Of a DNA stretch of 64,000 bases, positions 7,743 to 15,570 are shown piece by piece. The stretch lies in IMG/VR virus record IMGVR_UViG_3300031463_000001, positions 60,899 to 124,898 of that record, one strand, 5' to 3'. This DNA comes from a virus. The position numbers and the translations under genes were made by a program. Below the pieces are notes generated by a model that saw only the letters and a list, made by a program, of their open reading frames with translations, was not told where the DNA came from and did no database searches. Numbering within the stretch: the stretch's first letter is position 1; each line of letters begins with the position of its first letter.

Positions 7743-8186
7743 CTATACTTTATCTTTTACCTCTGGATGATCTTTTAAGAACTCATCTAGTTTACCTATC
7801 TCTTTTAAGAAATTAACATAATTATCTAACCAAATTGACTTTATTATTGTTTTTTCTCCTTTAATGAATCTATCTCTCAAAATATTCTCTGCATAATAAA
7901 ATCCCACTATAGCATCTTTGGACATAATATCCTCACCTTTAGGAAAGGGATCTCTTATAACATCTCTGACATACCAATAAGTCACATCTGCATCTTGGAT
8001 AATGATATCTTCCCACTCATCTTTAATTTTACTTTTAACTATATCTCTAGCATATTTATAAGTTAACCTTGGATCTTTAACTATAGGAATTAAAGTTTCT
8101 GCTACTTCTTTATTTTCCTTGTCAATAGCTTTTTCCAAAACTTTTATTACTTTATCTTTATTTTTTAACAGATCAGATATATTCAT
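7743..8186 (-). CDS. Helical-repeat paralogue, two repeats
   Basis: A 147-residue family member: N-module 'MNISDLLKNKDKVIKVL', two repeats ('TYWYVRDVIRDPFPKGEDIM', 'GFYYAENILRDRFIKGEKTI') and the cap 'FLKEIGKLDEFLKDHPEV' extended by KDKV. The start overlaps the stop of the upstream copy by ATGA. A 53-bp gap with a promoter-like motif separates it from the next copy downstream. Confidence 0.82.
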   Translation of the reverse strand: MNISDLLKNKDKVIKVLEKAIDKENKEVAETLIPIVKDPRLTYKYARDIVKSKIKDEWEDIIIQDADVTYWYVRDVIRDPFPKGEDIMSKDAIVGFYYAENILRDRFIKGEKTIIKSIWLDNYVNFLKEIGKLDEFLKDHPEVKDKV

Positions 8187-8774
8187 ATTTTAACCTTTGG
8201 ATAATCTTTATAGAACTCATTTAGTTTACCTCGTGATTTAAGAAAGCTGATATACTCTTTACGATAATTTCTAATAATAGCCCCTTCACCTTTAATGAAT
8301 CTATCTTTTAATACATTTGTAGCATAATAATAAGAATAATAAGCATTTAAAGCAATAGTATTTTCTCCTTTAATGAATCTATCTTTTAGCACATCTTGAG
8401 CATAATGATATGAACAAAAAACATCCCTAGCAATAGCATTCTCCCCTTTAGGGAATGGTTTCTGTAAAACCTTTTTTGCATATACATAAGAATATTCATA
8501 ATCTTGAGCAATAGCCTCCTCTCCTTTAAGGAATGGTCCATGTAAAACATAGTTAGCATAATAGTATGAATTTTGTGAATCCTGAGCAATAATATCTTCC
8601 CACTCATCTTTAATTTTACCTTTAACTATATCACTTAGCATATAAATAAGTTAACCTTGGATCTTTGGCTAGTGGAATTAAAGTTTCTGCTAATTCTTTA
8701 TTTTTCTTATCAATAGCCATTCTTAATACTTTATTAACTTTATCAGAATCTTTTAACAAATCCACTATATTCAT
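8183..8774 (-). pseudogene. Helical-repeat paralogue split by a +1 frameshift
   Basis: Starting at ATG 8774 the frame reads 'MNIVDLLKDSDKVNKVLRMA' to 'DPRLTYLYAK' and stops at TGA 8631. The remainder continues in the next frame from about 8641 ('DIVKGKIKDEWEDIIAQ') with four repeats and the cap 'LKSRGKLNEFYKDYPKV'. Intact paralogues have GCTAGAGATATA where this copy has GCTAAGTGATATA, one extra base. Sequencing error, decay or phase change cannot be told apart. The internal ATG at 8641 could still give a repeat-only protein. ATGA overlaps occur at both ends. Confidence 0.75.
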
Positions 8775-9289
8775 AATTTAACCTCTGGATGATCTTTTAA
8801 GAACTCATTTAATTTATTTATCTCTTTTAAGAAATTAACATAATCAGTCAAATAAAGAAGATCACTAATTATAATCTTCTCACCTTTAATGAATCTATCC
8901 TTTAAAATTTTTCTAGCATACAAATATGACTCAGTAGCAAAATGGGAGATAACCTCTTCCCCTTTAGGAAAGGGACCTTTTAAAATATTCTCAGCATAAT
9001 TAAGAGCATTTATATGATCGCTAGCAATAGCCTCTTCTCCTTTAGGCCACGGACCTTTTATAATTTTAGCAACATACATATGAGTGACATGAGTGTTTTG
9101 AATAATGATATCTTCCCACTCTTCCTTTACTCTACCTTTAACTATTCTTTCTGCATAACGTTCTACCAACCATGGATTTTTGACTATTGGGATTAAAGCT
9201 TCGGCTAATTCTTTATTTTTCTTATTAATAGCGTCTTCCAAAATTTCTCTTGTTTTATTTGGATCTTTTAACAAATCCACTATATTCAT
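8771..9289 (-). CDS. Helical-repeat paralogue, three repeats
   Basis: A 172-residue family member: N-module 'MNIVDLLKDPNKTREILEDA', three repeats ('HMYVAKIIKGPWPKGEEAI', 'ALNYAENILKGPFPKGEEVI', 'SYLYARKILKDRFIKGEKII') and the cap 'FLKEINKLNEFLKDHPEV'. Both ends overlap neighbours by ATGA. It shares an almost identical ~50-bp junction sequence with the copies on either side. Confidence 0.84.
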   Translation of the reverse strand: MNIVDLLKDPNKTREILEDAINKKNKELAEALIPIVKNPWLVERYAERIVKGRVKEEWEDIIIQNTHVTHMYVAKIIKGPWPKGEEAIASDHINALNYAENILKGPFPKGEEVISHFATESYLYARKILKDRFIKGEKIIISDLLYLTDYVNFLKEINKLNEFLKDHPEVKL

Positions 9290-9642
9290 AATTTAACCTC
9301 TGGATGATCTTTTAAGAACTCATCTAATTTATTTATTTCTTTAAGAAAATCCACATACTCATTTAACCACATTGACTTTATTATTACACCTTCTCCTTTA
9401 ATAAAAGGTTTATGTAAAATGTCTATAGCATAGGAACAAGAACTTTGCGGATCTTGAGCAATAATATTTTCCCACTCATCTTTAACTGGTTTTTTTATTA
9501 GGTAAGCATAACCATAAGTAAGCCAAGGATCTTTGGCCACTGGAACCAACAATTCGGCTAATTCTTTATTTTTATCTGCAAGGGCATCTTCTAATATTTC
9601 TCTAGCTTTATCAGAATCTTTTAACAAATCCTCTATATTCAT
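9286..9642 (-). CDS. Helical-repeat paralogue, single repeat (minimal unit)
   Basis: A 118-residue copy with the N-module 'MNIEDLLKDSDKAREILEDA', one repeat 'SCSYAIDILHKPFIKGEGVI' and the full cap 'FLKEINKLDEFLKDHPEV'. It also has a short deletion in the linker: 'YLIKKPVKDEWENII' replaces the usual IVKGKIKDEWEDII. This shows that one repeat is enough to keep an open frame. ATGA overlaps at both ends. Confidence 0.84.
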   Translation of the reverse strand: MNIEDLLKDSDKAREILEDALADKNKELAELLVPVAKDPWLTYGYAYLIKKPVKDEWENIIAQDPQSSCSYAIDILHKPFIKGEGVIIKSMWLNEYVDFLKEINKLDEFLKDHPEVKL

Positions 9643-10154
9643 AATTTAACCTCTGGATGATCTTTTAAGAACTTATTTAATTTATGTTTCCTTTTAAGAA
9701 ACCAAACATAATCATCCAACCAAATTGACTTTATTATTACATTTTCTCCTTTAACAAATCTACCCTTTGATACATCCTTAGCATAATAATAAGAATAATA
9801 AGGATCTCTAGCAATAACATCCTCTCCTCTAATAAAAGGTTTATGTAAAACGTCTTTTGCATATATATAAGAATATTCAGAATTTTGAGCAATAGCATCT
9901 TCTCCTTTAGGCCAAGGTCCATGTAAAATATCTCTAGCATAATAGCAAGAACTCCATGGGTCGTGAGCAATGATATCCTCCCATTCATTTTTGATTTTTC
10001 CTCCAACTATTTTTCTAGCATATAAATGAGTTAAATAAGAATCTTTGACGATTGGAATTAGAGCCTCAGCCAATTCTTTATTTTTATTTACTAATGCATA
10101 TTTCAAAACTTCTCTAGCTTTATTTGAATCTTTTAACAAATCCACTATATTCAT
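9639..10154 (-). CDS. Helical-repeat paralogue, three repeats
   Basis: A 171-residue copy: N-module 'MNIVDLLKDSNKAREVLKYA', three repeats ('SCYYARDILHGPWPKGEDAI', 'SYIYAKDVLHKPFIRGEDVI', 'SYYYAKDVSKGRFVKGENVI') and the cap 'FLKRKHKLNKFLKDHPEV'. Ser replaces the usual Leu in the third repeat. ATGA overlaps at both ends, with GAGGT in the upstream gene acting as the likely Shine-Dalgarno site. Confidence 0.83.
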   Translation of the reverse strand: MNIVDLLKDSNKAREVLKYALVNKNKELAEALIPIVKDSYLTHLYARKIVGGKIKNEWEDIIAHDPWSSCYYARDILHGPWPKGEDAIAQNSEYSYIYAKDVLHKPFIRGEDVIARDPYYSYYYAKDVSKGRFVKGENVIIKSIWLDDYVWFLKRKHKLNKFLKDHPEVKL

Positions 10155-10589
10155 AATTTAACCTCTGGATGATCTTTTAAGAACTCATCTAGTTTACCTA
10201 TTTCTTTAAGAAACTTAATATACACATTTAACCACCTTGACTTTATTATTACACTCTCTCCTTTAATGAATCTTCTTTTTAATATATCTATAGCATAATA
10301 ATAAGAATGCCATGGATCTCTAGCAATAACATCCTCTCCTTTAATAAAAGGTTTATGTAAAACAGTATAAGCATAAGCATATTGCGGAATCAATATCTTG
10401 GGCAATTATATCTTCCCACTCATCCTTAATTTTACCTTTAACTATTTCTCTAACATATAAATAAGTTAAATAAGGATGTTTGGCTATAGGAATTAACATT
10501 TCAGCTAATTCTTTATTTTTATTTTCAATAGCCATTTCTAATGCTTCCTCTAATTTATTTGGATCTTTTAATAAATCTACTATATTCAT
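10151..10589 (-). pseudogene. Helical-repeat paralogue with frameshift near 10,383
   Basis: The N-module 'MNIVDLLKDPNKLEEALEMA' to 'DEWEDIIAQDIDSA' leaves frame and ends at 10353. The repeats resume in another frame ('YAYAYTVLHKPFIKGEDVI', 'SYYYAIDILKRRFIKGESVI') and end with the cap 'FLKEIGKLDEFLKDHPEV'. The break lies at GCAATATGCTTATGCTTAT, a short repeated stretch that could slip. The 3' part could start at a TTG near 10405 but has no convincing ribosome site. Decay, slippage or an assembly error are all possible. Confidence 0.75.
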
Positions 10590-11023
10590 ATAGCCTCTGG
10601 ATGATCTTTTAAGAACTCTTCTAATTTATTTATTTTACTAAGAAACGTCTTATATTTATTCAACCAAAACTCCTTACTTACGATAACCTCTTCTCCCTCA
10701 ATGAATCTACCTTTTAGAATTTCTTTAGCATAACTATATGAGTATCCATCATTTTTAGCAAAAATCTTTTCACCTTTAGGGAATGGTCCTTTTAAAACAT
10801 TATACGCATAGGCATAGGACATATATATGCTTTGAATAAGTATATCTTCCCACTCATCTTTGATTTTTCCTTTAACTATATTACCTGCATAATAATAAGT
10901 TAACCAAGGATCTTTAACTATAGGAATCAATATCTCGGCTAATTTTTTGTTTTTATCATCAATGATTTTTTCTAATACTTTTTTGACTTTATTCGAATCT
11001 TTTAATAAATCTTCTATGTTCAT
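10586..11023 (-). CDS. Helical-repeat paralogue, two repeats; first gene of the left array
   Basis: A 145-residue copy: N-module 'MNIEDLLKDSNKVKKVLEKI', repeats 'SYAYAYNVLKGPFPKGEKIF' and 'SYSYAKEILKGRFIEGEEVI', cap 'FLSKINKLEEFLKDHPEA'. It lacks a Shine-Dalgarno site at its own start (AT-rich leader) but, by its downstream ATGA overlap, leads the chain of coupled paralogues. Its promoter should lie in the long non-coding block upstream, 11024-11786. Confidence 0.82.
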   Translation of the reverse strand: MNIEDLLKDSNKVKKVLEKIIDDKNKKLAEILIPIVKDPWLTYYYAGNIVKGKIKDEWEDILIQSIYMSYAYAYNVLKGPFPKGEKIFAKNDGYSYSYAKEILKGRFIEGEEVIVSKEFWLNKYKTFLSKINKLEEFLKDHPEAI

Positions 11024-11786
11024 AATAAATATACTAAAAAAGATTATAATTTATATCCTATAAGTTTCCCTATTAAAAACTTTTTTTTGAAGGATTTCTT
11101 TAAACATTATTATATAAATATAATAATCTTTTGTTATTTTTTTGGTTTTTTCTTAGATTCCTCTATAATCAATATTTGTTCTTATATTAAATTTAAAATA
11201 AAATATCTCTTTAAAAATTACCTTATTATTATATAATTACTTATTATAGATTAGTTTATAATAGATCTTATTATAAGAAGTATTTTTAGATAAGAATAAA
11301 CATTAGGAAGTATTTTTAGAATTAGAGATAACTTAGTGAGAGGTGGGATTTTGATTTAGAAGTTTCTTAGTGGGAGGTGGGATTTTGATTTAGAGATAAT
11401 TCTAGTAGGTTTTTAAAGTTTTGGCAGGTGGGAGTTTTAAAGTTTTGGTGGGAGTTTGGACCCGCCCAACCACTTCGATCCCACTTGGGTCTCATCCACT
11501 TAGTCCACCTAATTTAAGATCCAAAACCCAAAAAAAGAATAGGAACCACCAACAAAGTACAACAGATAAGGAAGAGGAATTAAAGGAATTAGATAATTCG
11601 TTCGAGCTATAATAGCAAAATCGGAAGAAGTTATTAAAAAATAAATAGAATTTGTTTTGGGAGAAGAAAAAGGAATTAGGAATCAAAAATAAAAAACTAT
11701 TAAAAAACAAATAGAATTTGAAAATGGGATAAGATAGAATTTACCCTAGTGAAAACAAGGAAAGCACAAAAAAAATAGGATTTGGT
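11024..11786. other. 763-bp non-coding block with direct repeats
   Basis: No convincing gene. The part next to 11023 is extremely AT-rich with TATATAAAT/TATAAT-like strings suitable for leftward promoters. Further right lies a repeat cluster, then a GC-richer stretch around 11460-11510 (ACCCGCCCAACCACTTCG), then A-rich sequence with a recurring AAATAGAATTTG (near 11641 and 11709). Short frames on both strands lack ribosome sites. It may hold a promoter region, a structured RNA or an origin. Confidence 0.5.
11332..11394. repeat. Two 29-bp direct repeats, 34-bp period
   Basis: CTTAGTGAGAGGTGGGATTT and its following nine bases (11332-11360) recur at 11366-11394 with one A/G change. Shorter copies of the GGTGGGA/GGTGGGAG core continue to about 11455, and a GGAAGTATTTTTAGA-like string occurs twice just before. 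Such iterons fit a protein-binding or origin-type site. Confidence 0.6.
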
Positions 11787-12350
11787 TTAGGAAGGATTTT
11801 TTTCTAGTTCGAATTTTACCTCAGGCCAATTAGATATTGAAGTATTTAGAGTAGGATAATCTTTTAAGAAATCGTTTAATTTATTTATTTTTTTAAGGAA
11901 TTTTATATATTGATTTAACCAATAACGATAATTGATTAGTTTAGGCTCCCACACAAGAAACCTATCTTGTAATATTTCCTCAGTATAGGCTAGTGCGAAA
12001 TAGGGATCGTTTGAGATAGTTTCTTCTCCCATTTCCCATCTATGTTTAAGAACATATGCAGAATAAAAAAAAGCATCTTTTACTTGAGTGGCTATAATAG
12101 GTTCACCTTTAGGGAAAGGTTTATCTATATATCTAGCATAAAGATAGGAACTTTGGGAATCTCTAGCTACTATATCTTCCTCGTTATTGGTTAGAGATTG
12201 ATTTAAATCATGAGCAAATTTATATGTTAAATAAGGATCTTGAACTAGTGGGATTAAAGATTTGGCTAGCGAAATATCTTTATTACTGATAGTTTTAACG
12301 AGTAAAAGTCTTAGTGTTTCTTTATCTTTTAATAGATGGGACAGGTTCAT
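11787..12350 (-). CDS. Divergent helical-repeat paralogue, three repeats
   Basis: About 187 residues: 'MNLSHLLKDKETLRLLL', 'SLIPLVQDPYLTYKFAHD', repeats 'SYLYARYIDKPFPKGEPII', 'AFFYSAYVLKHRWEMGEETI' and 'ALAYTEEILQDRFLVWEPKL', then the cap 'FLKKINKLNDFLKDYP' with an extra C-terminal tail. ATG 12350 has GAGG five bases upstream and is preferred to the upstream in-frame start. It stands outside the tightly coupled array and is more diverged than array members. Confidence 0.78.
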   Translation of the reverse strand: MNLSHLLKDKETLRLLLVKTISNKDISLAKSLIPLVQDPYLTYKFAHDLNQSLTNNEEDIVARDSQSSYLYARYIDKPFPKGEPIIATQVKDAFFYSAYVLKHRWEMGEETISNDPYFALAYTEEILQDRFLVWEPKLINYRYWLNQYIKFLKKINKLNDFLKDYPTLNTSISNWPEVKFELEKNPS

Positions 12351-12358
12351 AAAATCCT

Positions 12359-12730
12359 CTACCAAAGAAAACGAACATTTTCCAAATCCGATAAATCCTT
12401 TTTTATATGAGGCTCAATTACGTATTCAAATATTCTATATTTATTAGCTAGGCCACTACCAAGTTTCGAGATTAGGAAAAGGTTTTGTGGATGTGATTTT
12501 ATATAGTGTCTTAACTTAGAGATTTCATACTTATAAACAGCCGAATACTCATCAGGTTTAAAGAAAGCGTTATCTTCATTAGAAGGTTTCTTTTTTGTTA
12601 TAAAACCATAGGTATTAGGTTCTTCTCTTAAACTAGCTCCTCCACCTAAACCTATTCTTAAATAATTATCTCCGTAGACAAAGATGAAGTTGGGATGGGT
12701 TCTTAGAAATTCTCTAGTTATTTTTTTCAT
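12359..12730 (-). CDS. Conserved phage-type hypothetical protein (YGDN/GLGGGA motif)
   Basis: About 123 residues from ATG 12730 (GAGGAAGAAAAG upstream). The pattern 'FVYGDNYLRIGLGGGASLRE', 'PNTYGFITKKKPS' and 'LISKLGSGLANKYRIFE' matches a small conserved protein I recall from many phages, of unknown function, with a nucleotide-binding or macrodomain-like feel (inference). The longer upstream frame overlaps the preceding gene and is not needed. Confidence 0.6.
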   Translation of the reverse strand: MKKITREFLRTHPNFIFVYGDNYLRIGLGGGASLREEPNTYGFITKKKPSNEDNAFFKPDEYSAVYKYEISKLRHYIKSHPQNLFLISKLGSGLANKYRIFEYVIEPHIKKDLSDLENVRFLW

Positions 12731-12920
12731 TCTTTTCTTCCTCTTCTTCAAAAAATATTTCACAATGTAATCTGTTGTGTTTATTGAGTTTAAGCCAATC
12801 AAGAATTTTTGAAATTGGATCGTTTATATCAAAAGTTTTTATTTGTGTCCAACTTTCCCAATCATTTTCGTTGATTTGGCTAGATGTTCTAAAGGAAGTT
12901 ATTGCTTTTAGTTTTTTCAT
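12714..12920 (-). CDS. Hypothetical protein with acidic tail
   Basis: A 68-residue protein from ATG 12920 with AAGGAGAAAGAA upstream. It starts 'MKKLKAITSFRTSSQINEND' and ends in a Glu-rich stretch (FFEEEEEKNEKNN). It overlaps the next gene's start by 17 bp, so the two are coupled. No family recognised. Confidence 0.55.
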   Translation of the reverse strand: MKKLKAITSFRTSSQINENDWESWTQIKTFDINDPISKILDWLKLNKHNRLHCEIFFEEEEEKNEKNN

Positions 12921-13111
12921 TTCTTTCTCCTTGCTACCCAAACACGTTCTTCAAGACCTTCTTCTTTATCGAGATCGTAACCCAACTTCTCAAGTTCATC
13001 TCCAGAGTATGTTTTACCTAATACCAATTTAGAGTGAGTTTGTTTTTGGGGAGATCCCTTTAAAACTTTATAATTATCGTTACCTATATCTAGAACAAGA
13101 TATGTTTTCAT
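12917..13111 (-). CDS. Hypothetical protein
   Basis: A 64-residue protein with a strong AGGAGGAAAAGT site. It starts 'MKTYLVLDIGNDNYKVLKG' and has a basic C-terminus (VWVARRKK). Small beta-rich phage protein of unknown role; overlaps its downstream neighbour by 4 bp. Confidence 0.6.
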   Translation of the reverse strand: MKTYLVLDIGNDNYKVLKGSPQKQTHSKLVLGKTYSGDELEKLGYDLDKEEGLEERVWVARRKK

Positions 13112-13124
13112 ACTTTTCCTCCTA

Positions 13125-13385
13125 TTATTTAACTAGTATTGTATCTTTTATTATCCAGTATTCTCCATTCTCTAATAGATAAATATGATATACTCCTTTA
13201 AAGAGATTAAGTTTAAAGGGAGGTTGTTCTAGTATATTAGTAGTACGAGTTAGCTTAATTTTATATTTGGTTTTTGTATTAGGTGGCAGGATCGGAAAAC
13301 ATTTTTCGAATATAGTTACATTTCCTTCTATCTTTTTTCCTCCTATTTTTATTTTTGCATCCTTTAATCTTAATACCCACTCCAT
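13125..13385 (-). CDS. Hypothetical protein
   Basis: An 86-residue beta-rich protein with an AGGAGG site six bases before the ATG. It contains 'IKIGGKKIEGNVTIFEKCFP'. It sits in a run of small genes of the same orientation whose codon use is slightly more GC-rich than the paralogue array. No family recognised. Confidence 0.6.
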   Translation of the reverse strand: MEWVLRLKDAKIKIGGKKIEGNVTIFEKCFPILPPNTKTKYKIKLTRTTNILEQPPFKLNLFKGVYHIYLLENGEYWIIKDTILVK

Positions 13386-13393
13386 AACACCTC

Positions 13394-13630
13394 CTATTTA
13401 CTTTTCTTAATTAAATACTTCCTTACGTCTTCGTCAGAGGCGAAAGGAAGGGGGGTACCACAACTAGCACATATGAATTCTCCAGCTTCATATCTGTGGA
13501 TTTCTTTTTGAGTATATGATAACTTATTCTTTTTTAAACTTACTTTAAAGTATACAGAGCCATTTTCTACATACTCTATATCTTTGGCAGATCTTATTTC
13601 TGTTTCGCATTTAGGACATTTTATTTTCAT
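13394..13630 (-). CDS. Small zinc-ribbon protein
   Basis: A 78-residue protein with paired cysteines, 'IKCPKCETEI' at the N-terminus and 'FICASCGTPLPF' about 50 residues later, forming a likely zinc ribbon. AGGAGG site upstream. Nucleic acid or protein binding is likely but not shown. Confidence 0.65.
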   Translation of the reverse strand: MKIKCPKCETEIRSAKDIEYVENGSVYFKVSLKKNKLSYTQKEIHRYEAGEFICASCGTPLPFASDEDVRKYLIKKSK

Positions 13631-13656
13631 AACCTATCCTCCTATATTTATAATAC

Positions 13657-14058
13657 TTAATGCCACCATAATCTTATGATAGTTAGATCTCCAGTATCAG
13701 TATCTCCCCATCGATTAAAGAGAGCCATCCTAGTTGATGGATCTGAGATACGAGATTCAGGTGGAGAAAGGGAAATAGTATTTATGTCAGAATACTCCCA
13801 ACCTTTGATTAACCTTTTAAATTTGTTTAGTTTTTTATTGGGTACGCTAACATACATCTCATCAGCATTATATACCCCTTGTGGGAGATCCCTAAGAATA
13901 ACTAAATCATGTAAACCAAACCTACCATATACTACCCCTTCCCAAAGATGGGAGTTATTGATTAAGTCTTTATATATTTTCTTTCCATCAAACCTATTAA
14001 ATGAGGTTTCTTTTATTAAGGTTAGGATAGCTTTTTGGATTTTATTTATTTCTTTCAT
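13657..14058 (-). CDS. Hypothetical protein
   Basis: A 133-residue protein with an ATAGGAGGATGAA site. It contains 'AILTLIKETSFNRFDGKKIY' and 'GRFGLHDLVILRDLPQGVYN'. An equally long frame exists on the plus strand, but only this one has a ribosome site and lies in line with its neighbours. Function unknown. Confidence 0.6.
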   Translation of the reverse strand: MKEINKIQKAILTLIKETSFNRFDGKKIYKDLINNSHLWEGVVYGRFGLHDLVILRDLPQGVYNADEMYVSVPNKKLNKFKRLIKGWEYSDINTISLSPPESRISDPSTRMALFNRWGDTDTGDLTIIRLWWH

Positions 14059-14059
14059 T

Positions 14060-14785
14060 TCATCCTCCTATATTTAACTCGTTTTCTAAATTCTTTTTTA
14101 TTTTTGGATACTCATTTAAGAACTCTTCTAATTTGTTTATCTTTCTCAAAAAACTTATGTAATTGTTTAAATATGTTTTATTTTTCATAATTGATTTTTC
14201 TCCCTCTTTAAATCTATCTTTTAATATCTTGGTTGCATAAATAAATGAGGTATCTGATCTAGTGGATATAGCTTGTTCACCTTTTTCAAATTTACTATGC
14301 ATAATAAGTTGGGCATACTTTAATGATGATATCGGATCTTTAGATATTGTTTCCTCACCTTTCTCAAATCTACCCCCTATTATTTCTGTAGCATATTTAA
14401 GGGAGTAGAAAGATGATTTCGAAATACGATCTTCAGCTTTTTCGAATCTACCATATAATATATTTGAGGCATATTTTAAAGCTATATCCAAATCTTTTAT
14501 AAGAGTTTCCTCTGCTATAGGCCAACGATCCTTTATTACGTGTTCTATGTAATAGAAAGTTACCGTTGGACTTTTTAATATTTTCTTTTCTAATTCAATA
14601 TCCAACTTTTCTTTTTTATATGAAAGATAAACATATATATCATTTTCATCACCTACACCTTTTAATAGCATTCTAACTAGTTCTAAATCTTCTTTGTTTG
14701 GGATACCCCATTTATATAGTTTACTCTTTAATAAATCCTTTGCTTTGTCGGGATCTTTTATTAAATCCGTCATATTCATTTTCAT
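14060..14785 (-). CDS. Helical-repeat paralogue, five repeats
   Basis: A 241-residue diverged family member. The N-module has 'MNMTDLIKDPDKAKDLLKSK'; five repeats follow, e.g. 'ALKYASNILYGRFEKAEDRI' and 'SLKYATEIIGGRFEKGEETI'; the cap is 'YISFLRKINKLEEFLNEYP'. Lys replaces Tyr at the second repeat position in three repeats, unlike the array copies. It has its own leader with AAGGAG and a TATATAAT string upstream, so it may be transcribed independently. Confidence 0.82.
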   Translation of the reverse strand: MKMNMTDLIKDPDKAKDLLKSKLYKWGIPNKEDLELVRMLLKGVGDENDIYVYLSYKKEKLDIELEKKILKSPTVTFYYIEHVIKDRWPIAEETLIKDLDIALKYASNILYGRFEKAEDRISKSSFYSLKYATEIIGGRFEKGEETISKDPISSLKYAQLIMHSKFEKGEQAISTRSDTSFIYATKILKDRFKEGEKSIMKNKTYLNNYISFLRKINKLEEFLNEYPKIKKNLENELNIGG

Positions 14786-14851
14786 CTCCTTATTATATAT
14801 ACCTATTTCTTATTTTAAATTTTTAAAAGGAGGAGATCTTTTTCTTTCCAA

Positions 14852-15457
14852 TTATATTTCTTCTACTTTCTTTTCAATCAATTCCAATTTTTTATTTAAT
14901 ATATCTGTTCCAAACTCTTTAACAAACTCTTCCAATTTCTCTATCCTTTTTAAATATTTAAGATAAGGATATAAGAAACTTCCATCCTTTATTAACAACT
15001 TTTCATCCTCCTTATTCATCCTTTCTTTTTTATCATCATCCATATAATAAGTAACTATTTCAAAGAACTTATTTTCATCGAATACCCTATTTCTTTTCCC
15101 TTCGACTATTTCTTTTATAGTGAGGTACATATTGGAGATTGGATTCAAAGTATATTCGTTACAATTCTCAAAGTTGAATCCTTCTGGATCCGCCCAATAA
15201 TCAACCTCTCTTATATATTCTCCTTTCAATATCTCTACCACTTTTTCTTTCTTTAATCCTTTCATTAATTTCTCCGTTGGTACATCACTACATATAAACA
15301 TAGCCACTATTAATTTAACCTCATCTCCATCTTCCCCCTCATAGTCATTTATTAACGTCTTTAACTCTTTTTTTACTTCCAAGGCCTCCTTATCATATAA
15401 GACAAAGTCTCCTAAGGGGCCACTATTCATTACTTTTATTTTTTCTTCTATATTCAT
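14852..15457 (-). CDS. Hypothetical protein with paralogue-like C-terminal cap
   Basis: A 201-residue acidic protein, 'MNIEEKIKVMNSGPLGDF' at the start and 'LYPYLKYLKRIEKLEEFVKE' near the end. The latter resembles the family cap (YVxFLKxINKLDEFLKD), so it may be a remote family member that has lost the repeats. Strong AAAGGAGGAAGT site; TATATAATA upstream. Function unknown. Confidence 0.6.
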   Translation of the reverse strand: MNIEEKIKVMNSGPLGDFVLYDKEALEVKKELKTLINDYEGEDGDEVKLIVAMFICSDVPTEKLMKGLKKEKVVEILKGEYIREVDYWADPEGFNFENCNEYTLNPISNMYLTIKEIVEGKRNRVFDENKFFEIVTYYMDDDKKERMNKEDEKLLIKDGSFLYPYLKYLKRIEKLEEFVKEFGTDILNKKLELIEKKVEEI

Positions 15458-15513
15458 ACTTCCTCCTTTTTTTATTATATATAATATTACTAATTATTAT
15501 TTTAAATTTTGTA

Positions 15514-15552
15514 GGATGGGAGAGCAGAAGAGAGAGAACAACTCTCCCATCC
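15514..15552. terminator. Stem-loop A (11-bp perfect stem, 17-nt loop)
   Basis: GGATGGGAGAG at 15514-15524 pairs perfectly with CTCTCCCATCC at 15542-15552. It lies between two leftward genes, and no T-tract follows, so a simple intrinsic terminator is not certain. It pairs with a second, similar stem-loop 18 bp away. Confidence 0.6.
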
Positions 15553-15570
15553 AATGGAGGACTTTTTGGG

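Noticed and set aside
11421-11710. Short frames on both strands (11421-11612 plus, 11492-11710 minus) in the repeat block
   Set aside because: No ribosome sites, low-complexity products, and each overlaps the other; the block looks non-coding.
13676-14077. A 133-codon plus-strand frame
   Set aside because: It is antisense to an equally long minus-strand gene that has a strong AGGAGG site and fits the operon.
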